This document shows, one piece after another, positions 8,132 to 16,765 of a DNA stretch of 64,000 nucleotides (positions within the stretch are counted from its first letter, which is position 1; every line of letters begins with the position of its first letter). The stretch is taken from assembly GCA_964393035.1 (NCBI GenBank), contig CAYMRX010000003.1, positions 372,001 to 436,000 on the forward strand, given 5' to 3'. Below the pieces are notes generated by a model. It was not told where the DNA came from. It searched no databases and saw only the letters and a list, made by a program, of their open reading frames with translations. Origin of the DNA: Tabrizicola_A sp964393035 (GTDB taxonomy: Bacteria > Pseudomonadota > Alphaproteobacteria > Rhodobacterales > Rhodobacteraceae). The position numbers and the translations under genes are program-made.

Positions 8132-8967
8132 CCGAGCTGCCCAAAATTCCGCTTGCCGGTGTGATCGGCCATCCGATCGCGCACAGCCGTTCTCCGGCGC
8201 TGCACGGCTTTTGGCTGCGCAAATATGGCATCAAAGGCCATTACATCCCGATGGATGTCGCTCCGGCCGATCTGGAAACGACCCTGCGCCTGTTGCCAAA
8301 GATCGGCTTTGTCGGGCTGAACGTGACCATTCCGCACAAGGAAGCGGTACTGAAGATCGCCGATGTGATCTCGGACCGCGCGGCGCTGATCGGGGCCGCC
8401 AATACGCTGATTTTCCGCAAGGATGGCAAAATCCACGCCGATAACACCGATGGTATCGGCTTTATCGCCAACCTGCGCCAACATGTGCCGCACTGGAAGC
8501 CCGCAGACGGTCCCGCGGCGGTTCTCGGTGCCGGGGGCGCTGCCCGTGCCGTCGTGGCTGCCCTGATCGAGTTTGGCGCGCCCGAAATCCGCATTGCCAA
8601 CCGCACCTGCCCCCGCGCCGATGCGCTGCGCGCTGATTTTGGGGCAAAGGTCACGGTTTACGACTGGGTTCACGCCGGCAATATGCTGGAAAGCGCCACG
8701 ACGGTTATCAACACCACCTCGCTGGGCATGGCGGGCAAGCCGGAGTTCCGGGTTCCGATGGACGCATTGGAACCGGGTGCGGTGGTCAATGATCTTGTCT
8801 ATACGCCCCTGAAAACCCAGTTCCTGCTTGAGGCAGAAAAGCGCGGCGCAACCATTGTCGACGGTCTTGGGATGTTGCTGCATCAGGCCGCGCCGGGTTT
8901 CGAACGCTGGTTCGGTCCGACGCCGCAGGTCGATGATGAGGCCCGCCAAGCTGTGCTTGGGTCATGA
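8128..8967 (+). CDS. aroE: Shikimate dehydrogenase (NADP+)
   Basis: Reduces 3-dehydroshikimate to shikimate in aromatic amino acid synthesis; 279 residues, a usual length. The shikimate-binding N-terminus reads VIGHPIAHSRSPALHGFWL. The catalytic Lys is in NVTIPHKE, the Asp is in DNTDGIGF, and the NADP-binding loop is VLGAGGAARAVV. The ATG overlaps the maf stop (ATGA), and its own stop overlaps the coaE start in the same way. The unit maf-aroE-coaE-dnaQ is therefore tightly coupled. Confidence 0.97.
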   Translation: MTELPKIPLAGVIGHPIAHSRSPALHGFWLRKYGIKGHYIPMDVAPADLETTLRLLPKIGFVGLNVTIPHKEAVLKIADVISDRAALIGAANTLIFRKDGKIHADNTDGIGFIANLRQHVPHWKPADGPAAVLGAGGAARAVVAALIEFGAPEIRIANRTCPRADALRADFGAKVTVYDWVHAGNMLESATTVINTTSLGMAGKPEFRVPMDALEPGAVVNDLVYTPLKTQFLLEAEKRGATIVDGLGMLLHQAAPGFERWFGPTPQVDDEARQAVLGS

Positions 8968-9557
8968 CCGCCTTTCGTCTGGGCCTGACCGGATCCATCG
9001 GGATGGGAAAATCCACCACCGCTGCGATGTTCGCAGCCGAAGGCCTGCCGGTCTGGGATGCCGATGCTGCCGTGCATCGGTTATATGGCCCTGACGGTGC
9101 CGCTGTTGCCCCTGTTGCCGCACTTTGCCCGGCCGCCAAAACCGCATTGGGCCTTGACCGTGCCACCCTGAAAGACTGGATCGCCAGCGACGCCACGGCA
9201 CTGAACCAACTGGAATCCATCGTCCACCCGCTGGTTGCCGCAGATCGTGACACCTTCATTGCCCATGCAAAGGCCGATATCGTCGTTCTCGACATTCCGC
9301 TTCTGTTCGAAAAGGGAACCGAGGCGCAGATGGATGCCACCCTGCTTTGCACCGCCCCTGCGGCCTTGCAAAAGGCGCGGGTTCTGGCCCGTGGAACCAT
9401 GACAAATGCCCAGTTAGAGACGATTTTGGCACGCCAGATGCCCGACGCTGAAAAGCGCGCCCGCGCCACCCATATCGTTGAAACCCTGTCCTTGGACAGC
9501 ACCCGCGCCTATGTGCGCGCCCTTATCGCCCATATTCGCGAGACTGCGCATGCGTGA
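8964..9557 (+). CDS. coaE: Dephospho-CoA kinase
   Basis: Last step of coenzyme A synthesis: phosphorylation of the 3'-hydroxyl of dephospho-CoA. The protein has 197 residues. The P-loop LTGSIGMGKST spans residues 8-18, followed by VWDADAAVHRLY (CoA-site Asp region) and the LID-like segment further on. It overlaps aroE by 4 bases and dnaQ by 8 bases. The C-terminus is ordinary in length. Confidence 0.96.
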   Translation: MTAFRLGLTGSIGMGKSTTAAMFAAEGLPVWDADAAVHRLYGPDGAAVAPVAALCPAAKTALGLDRATLKDWIASDATALNQLESIVHPLVAADRDTFIAHAKADIVVLDIPLLFEKGTEAQMDATLLCTAPAALQKARVLARGTMTNAQLETILARQMPDAEKRARATHIVETLSLDSTRAYVRALIAHIRETAHA

Positions 9558-10248
9558 AATCGTCCTCGATACCGAAACCACGGGCTTTGAACCCAGCGAG
9601 GGCCACCGCATCGTCGAAATCGGCGCGGTGGAGCTGGAAAACCACATGCCCACCGGCAACACCTATCACCAATATATCAACCCCGAGCGCAAAATGCCGC
9701 GCGAGGCGTTCGAGGTGCATGGGTTAGGCGATGATTTTCTGAGCGACAAGCCGGTGTTCAAAGAGATCGGCCGATCCTTTCTTGATTTCATTGGCGATGC
9801 GAAACTGGTCATCCACAACGCGGCCTTCGACGTCAAATTCCTGAACTTTGAACTGAAACGGATGGGCCTGCCCACCATCGAGTGGTCGCGCGCCATCGAC
9901 ACGCTGGCCATCGCCCGGCAAAAGTTTCCCGGCTCGCCCGCCTCGCTTGATGCGCTGTGTCGGCGTTTTGGCGTCGATAACTCTGCCCGGGAAAAGCATG
10001 GCGCGCTTTTGGACAGCGAGATCTTGGCCGATGTCTATCTGGAGCTGATTGGCGGTCGGCAGCCAGACTTTGGGTTGGCAAGCCAGCCTACCAAATCGGC
10101 CTCTGACGCCGCACATCAAACCGATGATTGGCGGCCCAGACCCAGACCCGAACCACTGCCCTCGCGTCTGACCGAGGCTGAGGCCACAGCCCATGCGGCC
10201 TTTGTCGCAAAACTTGGCGACAGCGCGCTTTGGCTCAAGCGAACATGA
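9550..10248 (+). CDS. dnaQ: DNA polymerase III epsilon subunit, 3'-5' exonuclease
   Basis: Proofreading exonuclease of the replicase; 232 residues from the ATG at 9550. The DEDDh motifs are visible: Exo I LDTETTG with Asp7 and Glu9, Exo II HNAAFDVKFL, and Exo III KHGALLDSEILADVYLEL with His before Asp. The C-terminal about 50 residues are low-complexity, proline- and arginine-rich, consistent with the flexible tail that binds the polymerase subunit. An upstream in-frame ATG at 9478 lies inside coaE and is rejected because the family starts at MREIVLDTETTG. The gene ends at a bidirectional terminator shared with secB. Confidence 0.95.
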   Translation: MREIVLDTETTGFEPSEGHRIVEIGAVELENHMPTGNTYHQYINPERKMPREAFEVHGLGDDFLSDKPVFKEIGRSFLDFIGDAKLVIHNAAFDVKFLNFELKRMGLPTIEWSRAIDTLAIARQKFPGSPASLDALCRRFGVDNSAREKHGALLDSEILADVYLELIGGRQPDFGLASQPTKSASDAAHQTDDWRPRPRPEPLPSRLTEAEATAHAAFVAKLGDSALWLKRT

Positions 10249-10251
10249 AAA

Positions 10252-10270
10252 GACCGGCCAGAGGCCGGTC
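10252..10270. terminator. Bidirectional terminator between dnaQ and secB
   Basis: GACCGGCC at 10252-10259 pairs perfectly with GGCCGGTC at 10263-10270 around a 3-base loop. The hairpin lies between two convergent genes. Reading leftward on the minus strand it is followed by TTTTCAT. Reading rightward it is followed by the weaker cgtcttgtgt. It probably ends secB and also stops the dnaQ transcript. Confidence 0.8.
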
Positions 10271-10279
10271 CGTCTTGTG

Positions 10280-10756
10280 TCAGTTTGCCGACGCCTGCGA
10301 TTGTGATCGCCGCGCCATTTCCTGCCGATAAAGTGCAAGAAAATCAACGGTATCGACGTTCAGTGGCGGGAAGCCGCCATCGCGCGTCACATCCGAAATG
10401 ATCCGGCGCACAAAGGGGAACAGCATGCGCGGGCATTCGATCAACAGGAACGGATGAAGCTGATCTTCCGGCACGCCTTCCACATGGAAAATGCCACCAT
10501 AATCCAACTCCAGCAGGAACAGCGTGTCGCCATTGGCCTTGTTTTTCGAGGTCACCTTGAACTTGGTGACGATCTCGAACTGGTTGTCGGCTTGCCGCTT
10601 GCGCGCATCAAGGCTGACGGCCACCTGAATATCGGGCTGCACATCGGTTCCGCTGATGCCCTTTTGCGCCACCATGTTTTCGAAAGACATGTCGCGCACG
10701 AATTGCGCCAGAACCGACATCCGCACCTGCGGGGTCGCGCCGTTTTCTTCGGCCAT
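10280..10756 (-). CDS. secB: Protein-export chaperone SecB
   Basis: Tetrameric chaperone that keeps preproteins unfolded and delivers them to SecA; 158 residues. The family core is visible as YVKDLSFE-like VRDMSFEN, then FLLELDYGGIFHVEGVPEDQ and the LLIECPRMLFPFVRRIISD segment, where the SecA-binding region lies (shown in part as LLIECPRMLFPF). The ATG at 10756 is preferred over that at 10762: AGGAG is 7 bases from the former but only 1 base from the latter. It runs opposite to dnaQ and downstream of fxsA, a common alphaproteobacterial order. Confidence 0.95.
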   Translation of the reverse strand: MAEENGATPQVRMSVLAQFVRDMSFENMVAQKGISGTDVQPDIQVAVSLDARKRQADNQFEIVTKFKVTSKNKANGDTLFLLELDYGGIFHVEGVPEDQLHPFLLIECPRMLFPFVRRIISDVTRDGGFPPLNVDTVDFLALYRQEMARRSQSQASAN

Positions 10757-10812
10757 TGCCATACTCCTGCTGAACCAGTCGGCACCGTTCCTAGCAGGTC
10801 AGAACCACCGCC

Positions 10813-11259
10813 TCAACCACGTGTCCATTTTGAAGGAGGCAACCTTTCGTCGCGCGGATCGGGAACCACCTCAAACTCGGCGTCGATGATGTCGTCACTT
10901 GGGTCCGCGCCTTTACGAAAGATGAATGCCGACGCCGCAAGCCGCTGTCCCAACAGCGCCAGCGCCAAGCGTTGGGTTGCCGGGATCAACAGCAACAGCC
11001 CCAGGGCGCTGGTGAAAAATCCCGGAACGATCAGCAGGATCGCGGCAAAAAGGGAAATCCCGCTGCCGGCCAGGTGCATCAAGGGGTTGGCGTTCGGGCT
11101 GCGGCCAATTCGTCCGCCGCGCCGCAAGATCGCAACCCCGATGGCTGTGGAGCAGAACACGAAAGCCAGCGTTCCCCAAACCCCGATTGCCGCTCCCAAA
11201 ACCACGAAAAGCGCGATCTCAATCAACGGCACCGCCACAAGAGCCAAGAAAACCGGCAT
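10813..11259 (-). CDS. fxsA: FxsA family membrane protein
   Basis: Small inner-membrane protein of 148 residues related to E. coli FxsA, known for interfering with exclusion of phage T7 by F plasmids; its normal role is unclear. Hydrophobic segments are at about residues 3-50 (FLALVAVPLIEIALFVVLG and the following IGVWGTLAFVFCSTAIGVA) and near residue 75 (ILLIVPGFFTSALGLLLLIP). The C-terminus is charged. The ATG at 11259 gives the standard MPVFLALVAVPLIEIALF start; longer in-frame readings run through timA on the opposite strand. secB lies 56 bases downstream. Confidence 0.9.
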   Translation of the reverse strand: MPVFLALVAVPLIEIALFVVLGAAIGVWGTLAFVFCSTAIGVAILRRGGRIGRSPNANPLMHLAGSGISLFAAILLIVPGFFTSALGLLLLIPATQRLALALLGQRLAASAFIFRKGADPSDDIIDAEFEVVPDPRDERLPPSKWTRG

Positions 11260-11328
11260 CGTCCCATCCTTTGACCGGGGCCCAGCTAGACTTGCACGCC
11301 CCCAGCCCCTACATAAGATATCATTCCC

Positions 11329-11349
11329 CCCGGCACCAACCCCGCCGGG
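11329..11349 (+). promoter_or_regulatory. Hairpin in the timA leader
   Basis: CCCGGC at 11329-11334 pairs with GCCGGG at 11344-11349 across a 9-base loop, and is followed by CGCTTTTG just before the timA ribosome site. It resembles a short intrinsic terminator or attenuator in the fxsA-timA divergent promoter region. The T-tract is only four bases, so its function is uncertain. Confidence 0.35.
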
Positions 11350-11370
11350 CGCTTTTGTTCCGAGGTGTCC

Positions 11371-12030
11371 ATGAACTCGTCGCTTCTTCAGATTTTGGTC
11401 CTGGCCGGGATCGCCGTTTTTCTTATCTTGAAGCTGCGCGCGGTTCTGGGCACGCGTGAGGGCTTTGAAAAGCCCCCCGTTCCGGTTGATCAACTGCGCC
11501 CGCGCAGCAATCGGAACTTTGAGGTGATCGAAGGTGGGCCCGATCGCGACATCACCGATCATGTCGCCGAAGGTTCGAGTGCCGCCCGCGCCTTGGCGCA
11601 GATGAAGCAGGCGGAACCGGGCTTTTCGGTGTCCGAATTCCTCAAGGGGGCCCGCGGGGCCTATGAGATGATCCTGATGGCCTTTGAGCGTGGCGATATC
11701 GACCCGATCCGCCCGTTCCTGAATGACGAGGTTGAGGCGAGCTTCGCGCAAGCCATCAATGCCCGTGAACGCGAAGGGCTTACGATCGAAGCAAATTTCG
11801 TTGGGCTGCGCGAGATGGCGCTGGAAGATGCCGACTATGACGCCACCACCCGGATGGCCGAAATCACCGTGCGCTTTACGGGCGAGCTGACCTCGGTCGT
11901 GAAAAATGCTGCCGGGGAAGTGGTCGATGGCCATCCGAGCAGCGTCAAGCGCCAGCGCGACGCCTGGATCTTCGCGCGACCGATGGGGGTGCAAGACCCG
12001 AACTGGCAACTGGTCGCGACCGGGGACTGA
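11371..12030 (+). CDS. timA: Tim44-like domain protein TimA
   Basis: Tim44/TimA-family protein of 219 residues. One N-terminal membrane anchor (ILVLAGIAVFLILKL) is followed by a linker and a C-terminal Tim44-like fold (about residues 80-219, including FLKGARGAYEMILMAFERGD and VRFTGELTSVV). The bacterial family is related to the mitochondrial import motor component Tim44. The start ATG at 11371 has CGAGG 5 bases upstream; a GTG two codons earlier is possible. Its stop overlaps the mltA ATG by one base (TGATG), so the two are translationally coupled. The fxsA-timA-mltA-smr block is conserved in alphaproteobacteria. Confidence 0.88.
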   Translation: MNSSLLQILVLAGIAVFLILKLRAVLGTREGFEKPPVPVDQLRPRSNRNFEVIEGGPDRDITDHVAEGSSAARALAQMKQAEPGFSVSEFLKGARGAYEMILMAFERGDIDPIRPFLNDEVEASFAQAINAREREGLTIEANFVGLREMALEDADYDATTRMAEITVRFTGELTSVVKNAAGEVVDGHPSSVKRQRDAWIFARPMGVQDPNWQLVATGD

Positions 12031-13055
12031 TGCGTGCCGTCCTTGCCCTTTGCCTTGCGGCGCTGGCCATGACCGGGGCGACCAAGGCCGCGGCCCAGAT
12101 GCTTGATTTCGAGGCTTTGGAGGGATGGGAAGACGACGATCATCGTGCTGGGCTGACGTCCTTTCTGGAAACCTGTGACAAGCTGACCGATCCGGATTGG
12201 CGCCCGATCTGCGCCTTTGCGGCGGATGCCGGGGCTTCGGATGCCTCGGCCAAAAGCTTCTTCGAGCTTTTCTTCAAACCCGTGCTTATCGGCACCCCGC
12301 CCGCGCTGTTCACAGGCTATTATGAGCCGGTTTTGAACGGCGCGTTGACCCCGACTGCGCGCTTTGCCCATCCGATCTACCGCAAACCGCCCGAGTTGGC
12401 CGAAGGCCAGACCTATCTGGACCGCTCTGCCATTGAGGCGGGGGCTTTGCAGGGCCGCGGGCTGGAACTGGCATGGCTTGAAGATCCGGTGGAGGTTTAT
12501 TTCCTGCACATTCAAGGGTCTGGCCGAATTCGCCTGCCCGATGGCAGGATGATGCGGGTGGGTTATGCCGGCAAGAATGGCCAACCCTATCGCTCCATCG
12601 GTCAAGAGATGATCCGGCGCGGCAGCCATACCGTCGATCAACTTTCCGCGCAGGAAATCAAATCCTGGGTTCGGCGCAGTGGCAGCGCGGGCAGCGCCAT
12701 GCTGAACCACAATCCTTCCTATGTGTTCTTTCGCAAGCTGGAAGATCTGCCCGATGACAAGGGACCAATCGGCGCGATGGGGCGGTCGATCACCGGCCTG
12801 CGGTCTGTCGCCATTGACCCCGATTATACCCCCTTGGGGGCGCCGGTCTGGGTCGAAAAGAACGGGGTCGATCCCTTGCGCCGTCTGATGGTTGCGCAAG
12901 ACACCGGCGGGGCGATCAAGGGCATGCAGCGGGCCGATATCTTCTATGGCACCGGCGATGCGGCGGGTGAGGCGGCGGGAGCGGTAAAGGATGGCGGTCG
13001 TTTGATCGTGCTTTTGCCCATCGACCGCGCCTATGCGATGCTGCCGGAAGGTTGA
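12030..13055 (+). CDS. mltA: Murein transglycosylase A (MltA), exported
   Basis: Lytic transglycosylase of 341 residues that cleaves peptidoglycan glycan strands and forms 1,6-anhydro-MurNAc ends. A signal peptide (AVLALCLAALAMTGATKAAA) is predicted at residues 3-22. There is no lipobox cysteine, unlike the E. coli lipoprotein. The MltA domain contains LFTGYYEPVLNG and the HIQGSGRI segment. The C-terminal 3D domain has VAQDTGGAIKG and RADIFYGTG, with the aspartates that define the family. It produces the anhydro-muropeptides that recycling genes elsewhere in the window could use. Confidence 0.93.
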   Translation: MRAVLALCLAALAMTGATKAAAQMLDFEALEGWEDDDHRAGLTSFLETCDKLTDPDWRPICAFAADAGASDASAKSFFELFFKPVLIGTPPALFTGYYEPVLNGALTPTARFAHPIYRKPPELAEGQTYLDRSAIEAGALQGRGLELAWLEDPVEVYFLHIQGSGRIRLPDGRMMRVGYAGKNGQPYRSIGQEMIRRGSHTVDQLSAQEIKSWVRRSGSAGSAMLNHNPSYVFFRKLEDLPDDKGPIGAMGRSITGLRSVAIDPDYTPLGAPVWVEKNGVDPLRRLMVAQDTGGAIKGMQRADIFYGTGDAAGEAAGAVKDGGRLIVLLPIDRAYAMLPEG

Positions 13056-13058
13056 GCC

Positions 13059-13670
13059 ATGGCCCGCCGCCGTTCCCTGCGCCCGGAGGAGGCGGAAATC
13101 TGGGCTGCTGTGGCGCGCACCGCGCGGCCGATGCATCCGGGGCGGCAACTGTTCCTCAAAGAGGTTGAGGCACCGACCCATGCCGTGCCGGTTCACCCGG
13201 AAATGCCAGCCCCGCATGGTCATGCCCAGCCGCGCTTGCCGTTTTTCCAGCTTGGCGAAAAGGCAAAGACGGCCTCTCGCATTGATATGACACCAACCCC
13301 GGCACAGGCCCTTGCCGCCGCGCCCTTGCAGATGGATGCCAAGACCCACGGCAAGATGACGCGTGGCAAGCTGACGCCCGAGGCCCGGATCGACCTGCAT
13401 GGCATGACCCTGTCCGAGGCGCACCCGGAGCTGATCCGCTTTGTCCTGAACGCGCAATCCGACGGCATGCGGCTGGTGCTGGTCATCACCGGCAAGGGCA
13501 AGCGCGGCGAAGACATTGGTCCCATTCCGCAGCGCATGGGCGTCTTGCGCCATCAGGTGCCGCAGTGGCTGCGCCTGCCTCCCTTGGGGCAGGCCGTGCA
13601 GCAGGTCGCCGAAGCGCACCTGCGCCATGGCGGGTCGGGCGCCTATTACGTCTATCTGCGCCGCCGCTGA
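13059..13670 (+). CDS. Smr domain protein
   Basis: Protein of 203 residues whose C-terminal about 85 residues form an Smr (MutS2 C-terminal-like) domain, with the RIDLHGMTLSEAH motif followed by VLVITGKGKRGEDIG. Smr domains can nick DNA or RNA. The N-terminal 100 residues are charged and probably disordered; they carry the RRRSLRPEEAEIWAAVA start usual in proteobacterial Smr proteins. It follows mltA by 3 bases. Its stop codon abuts the stop of the convergent downstream gene with no base in between. Confidence 0.9.
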   Translation: MARRRSLRPEEAEIWAAVARTARPMHPGRQLFLKEVEAPTHAVPVHPEMPAPHGHAQPRLPFFQLGEKAKTASRIDMTPTPAQALAAAPLQMDAKTHGKMTRGKLTPEARIDLHGMTLSEAHPELIRFVLNAQSDGMRLVLVITGKGKRGEDIGPIPQRMGVLRHQVPQWLRLPPLGQAVQQVAEAHLRHGGSGAYYVYLRRR

Positions 13671-14771
13671 TTACTGGTTCACTTCCGCCGCAATGCCGGT
13701 CACCGGGGTCAGCACGATCTGCGTGGCGTTCTGCACCGTCATCACAACGCCCGACACCAGACCCACCCGCTTGGCGCGATCCGCCTCGAACGCGCCTTCG
13801 ATCTGGCCGACACTGTCCATCAACCGGATCAGCGCCGGGCTATCCCCCAGCGTGAAATGCCCCGCCCCTTCGCTGAACTGCCCGACATCCATGAACGTCA
13901 CCTTCAGATCGGCGACCTTTGATACGTCTGACAGCGACCCCAGGCGTTCCTTTTGCCCTGTCAATCGCGCCGAAAGGCCCAGCATCTTGTCGCGGTCCGA
14001 GCCGACAATCAGGAAGGGTTGCGGCAGCACCCCTATTGCATGGGCCTGCATGCGGAACAGATCGACGTCGATATCGGGCGAGATCAAAAGTACACCGGCA
14101 AGCCGATCCAGCGCCTTGCGGTCACCCCGGATCGCACTTTGGCGCAACGCCTCCATCGCCAGGTTTGACCCCATGGAATGGGCCACCAAAAGAATCCGCT
14201 GCGCCCCCGCGGCCGCCACCTCGTCCATCAACCGTTCCAACCCGTCGCGGGCGAACATTGCGGAGTCGCGATCATAGACATAGCCCAGTGGCCTTGCGGC
14301 CGAGGGCCAGGCGTAATGCACCACGGCGCCGGGCAGTTCCAGATCATGCGAGAACTGCGCGATGCGATACAGCCCTTCGGAAAAGTTGTTGTTGTAGCCG
14401 TGAATGAAGATGACCGCTTCGTTGCCATGGGCGGCAAGCTGGCGTTTCAGATCGGCCCGAAACGCCTTGTTTTCGGGGTAAAGCACTTCGTTTGTGGTCA
14501 GGAAATGCCGCTTGGGATTGGGCGACGCAAAGCGGGACGGCCAGTTGATCTCGCCCACCTCCCGCAGCGGGGGGATGGAGATGTCATAACGGGCAAAGTG
14601 CAGATCTTCCGACCGGTCAGGCCCAAATCCACCCGTTTCCAGTTGACGCGTTGTGGCGATGAAAACCGGCGTGACCTGCCCCACCGCTGCCGCCGCCGGG
14701 TCAAAGGTGATCGCCCCGCGCGGCGTGCAAGCGAGGAGGAGCGACAGACCAAGGGCAAGGGTGATGCGCAA
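13671..14771 (-). CDS. Alpha/beta hydrolase of DUF900 family, predicted lipoprotein
   Basis: Predicted envelope hydrolase of 366 residues. A signal sequence with a lipobox-like LLLAC ends near residue 15, suggesting attachment to a lipid. The fold shows the oxyanion strand EAVIFIHGYNN and the nucleophile elbow LVAHSMGSNLAMEAL (G-H-S-M-G type with Ser). The late catalytic His is probably in GAGHFTLGDSP. The substrate is unknown. A TTG start at 14771 is proposed because it lies 14 bases after the hslU stop, has AAGG upstream and gives a clean signal peptide; other starts lie inside hslU. Confidence 0.82.
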   Translation of the reverse strand: MRITLALGLSLLLACTPRGAITFDPAAAAVGQVTPVFIATTRQLETGGFGPDRSEDLHFARYDISIPPLREVGEINWPSRFASPNPKRHFLTTNEVLYPENKAFRADLKRQLAAHGNEAVIFIHGYNNNFSEGLYRIAQFSHDLELPGAVVHYAWPSAARPLGYVYDRDSAMFARDGLERLMDEVAAAGAQRILLVAHSMGSNLAMEALRQSAIRGDRKALDRLAGVLLISPDIDVDLFRMQAHAIGVLPQPFLIVGSDRDKMLGLSARLTGQKERLGSLSDVSKVADLKVTFMDVGQFSEGAGHFTLGDSPALIRLMDSVGQIEGAFEADRAKRVGLVSGVVMTVQNATQIVLTPVTGIAAEVNQ

Positions 14772-14784
14772 GTTGCTGACCTTT

Positions 14785-16083
14785 TTACAGGACGTAGCGT
14801 GAAATATCGGCCGATCGAGACAGCGCGCCAAGATGGGTTTCGACAAAGCCCGCATCCACGGTCACGCTGTCGCCCGACCGATCCGGCGCAGTAAAGGAAA
14901 GCTCCTCGAACACCCGTTCCATCACCGTGTAAAGCCTGCGCGCGCCGATGTTTTCCACGCTGCGGTTCACCTCGGCGGCAATCCGCGCCAATGCGGCGAT
15001 GCCATCGGCGGTGAAACTTACCGCGACGTCTTCGGTTGCCATCAGCGCCGAATACTGCCGGGTCAGGGCATTGTCGGTTTCGGTCAGGATGCGCACGAAA
15101 TCTTCTTCGGTTAGCGGGGCCAGTTCCACACGGATCGGCAGACGGCCCTGCAATTCCGGCAAAAGATCCGAGGGTTTCGCGATGTGGAAAGCGCCTGAGG
15201 CGATGAACAGGATATGGTCGGTTTTCACCGGGCCGTATTTGGTGGAAACGGTCGTGCCCTCGATCAGGGGCAGCAGGTCCCGCTGCACGCCTTCGCGGCT
15301 GACATCGGCGCCACGCGCATCGGATCGGGCGCAGATCTTGTCGATTTCATCCAGAAAAACGATGCCGTTTTCCTGTACCGCCTCCAGCGCGGCGGCCTTC
15401 ACCGCCTCGTCGTCCAAAAGCTTGTCGGCCTCTTGGCCAATCAGCAGGTCATAGCTGTCGGCCACCGTCACCCTTTTGCGGGTGCTGCGCCCGCCAAAGG
15501 CTTTGAACAGTTCATTCAACCCCTGCATCTGGTTTTCCATACCCTGCATCATGCCGAACATGCCTTGGGGTGCGGCGGTTTCCTGCACCTCGATCTCGAT
15601 CATGGTGCTGTCAAGTTCGCCCCGTTTCAGCTTGCCGCGAAACATCTCGCGGGTCTGTTCGCGGGCGTCTTTGCCTGCCAAAGCCTCGATCACGCGGTCT
15701 TCGGCGGCCTTTTGGGCGCGGGCGCGCACATCGTCACGCATCCGGGCGCGGGTGTCGATCATCGCGGCATCCACCAGATCACGGATGATGCTGTCGACAT
15801 CGCGACCGACATAGCCCACCTCGGTAAACTTGGTCGCCTCCACCTTCAGGAAGGGTGCTTTCGCCAGCTTGGCCAAGCGCCGGGAAATCTCGGTCTTGCC
15901 GACGCCGGTCGGGCCGATCATCAGGATATTCTTGGGGTAAACCTCGTCGCGCAGATCATCGGCCAGATGCTTGCGCCGCCAGCGGTTGCGCAGGGCCACC
16001 GCGACGGCGCGTTTGGCCTCGCGCTGGCCGATGATGTGGCGGTCGAGTTCCGAGACGATCTCGCGCGGGGTCAGGTTGGTCAT
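14785..16083 (-). CDS. hslU: ATP-dependent protease ATPase subunit HslU (ClpY)
   Basis: AAA+ unfoldase of 432 residues that feeds substrates to HslV. Visible elements are the N-terminal PREIVSELDRHIIGQ, the Walker A GPTGVGKTEISRRLAK, the pore loop EVGYVGRDVD and Walker B GIVFLDEIDKI. The C-terminal tail ADISRYVL inserts into HslV. The insertion (I) domain between about residues 110 and 230 includes the Met-rich MFGMMQGMENQMQG. The ATG overlaps the hslV stop by 4 bases. Confidence 0.97.
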   Translation of the reverse strand: MTNLTPREIVSELDRHIIGQREAKRAVAVALRNRWRRKHLADDLRDEVYPKNILMIGPTGVGKTEISRRLAKLAKAPFLKVEATKFTEVGYVGRDVDSIIRDLVDAAMIDTRARMRDDVRARAQKAAEDRVIEALAGKDAREQTREMFRGKLKRGELDSTMIEIEVQETAAPQGMFGMMQGMENQMQGLNELFKAFGGRSTRKRVTVADSYDLLIGQEADKLLDDEAVKAAALEAVQENGIVFLDEIDKICARSDARGADVSREGVQRDLLPLIEGTTVSTKYGPVKTDHILFIASGAFHIAKPSDLLPELQGRLPIRVELAPLTEEDFVRILTETDNALTRQYSALMATEDVAVSFTADGIAALARIAAEVNRSVENIGARRLYTVMERVFEELSFTAPDRSGDSVTVDAGFVETHLGALSRSADISRYVL

Positions 16084-16637
16084 TTGGTGATGGCCTCCAC
16101 CGTCAGGTTGCCATTGGTGTAAACGCAGATGTCGGCGGCAATCGCCATGGCGCGGCGCGCGATGTCTTCGGCCGGCAGATCGCTGTGCATCAGCCCCCGC
16201 GCGGCGGCGAGCGCAAAGTTTCCGCCCGAGCCGATGGCGGCCACATCATGTTCGGGTTCCAGCACATCGCCCGCGCCGGTGATGACGTAAAGATCGGCCC
16301 CATCGGTGACGATCAGCATGGCCTCAAGGTTGCGCAGGTATTTGTCCATGCGCCAGTCTTTCGCCAGTTCGACACTGGCCCGCGCCAGTTGCCCCGGCGC
16401 GCCTTCCAGCTTTTTCTCCAGCCGTTCCAGCAGGGTAAAGGCATCCGCGGTGGATCCCGCAAAGCCGCACACCACATCATGCCCGCCCGGCGACAGGCGG
16501 CGCACCTTGCGAGCGGTACCTTTGATAACGGTATTGCCCAAGGAAACCTGCCCGTCGCCTGCCACCACCACCTGGCCACCGCGACGCACCGCCAGAATGG
16601 TCGTGCCGTGCCAGCCGGGAAATTTGTCATCCGCCAT
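16080..16637 (-). CDS. hslV: ATP-dependent protease proteolytic subunit HslV (ClpQ)
   Basis: Threonine protease of the HslUV complex, 185 residues from the chosen ATG. The propeptide MADDKFPGWHG precedes the catalytic Thr12 in TTILAVRRGG. GDGQVSLGNTVIKG and VCGFAGSTADAF are family signatures. In-frame ATGs 4 and 8 codons upstream exist, but ATG 16637 has GGAG at good spacing and gives the usual start. The hslV-hslU order with a 4-base overlap is standard. Confidence 0.96.
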   Translation of the reverse strand: MADDKFPGWHGTTILAVRRGGQVVVAGDGQVSLGNTVIKGTARKVRRLSPGGHDVVCGFAGSTADAFTLLERLEKKLEGAPGQLARASVELAKDWRMDKYLRNLEAMLIVTDGADLYVITGAGDVLEPEHDVAAIGSGGNFALAAARGLMHSDLPAEDIARRAMAIAADICVYTNGNLTVEAITK

Positions 16638-16686
16638 GGGGTTCTCCATCGTTTGGGGCAATATGGAAGCGGTCGCGGGAAAACAA

Positions 16687-16712
16687 AAGGGCGGCCACGC
16701 AGGACCGCCCTT
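16687..16712 (-). terminator. Intrinsic terminator downstream of trxA
   Basis: AAGGGCGG at 16687-16694 and CCGCCCTT at 16705-16712 form an 8-bp stem with a 10-base loop. On the minus strand the hairpin is followed by TTTGTTT. It lies between trxA and hslV, both on the minus strand, so it should separate them into two transcripts. Confidence 0.85.
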
Positions 16713-16765
16713 GGAAAAACGCTGACCCGCCGATCAGATCGCGGCCCGATCGGGGCGAAGCCAGA

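Noticed and set aside
10813..12009. A 398-residue version of FxsA
   Set aside because: The extra N-terminal 249 residues run opposite timA; the family start is at 11259.
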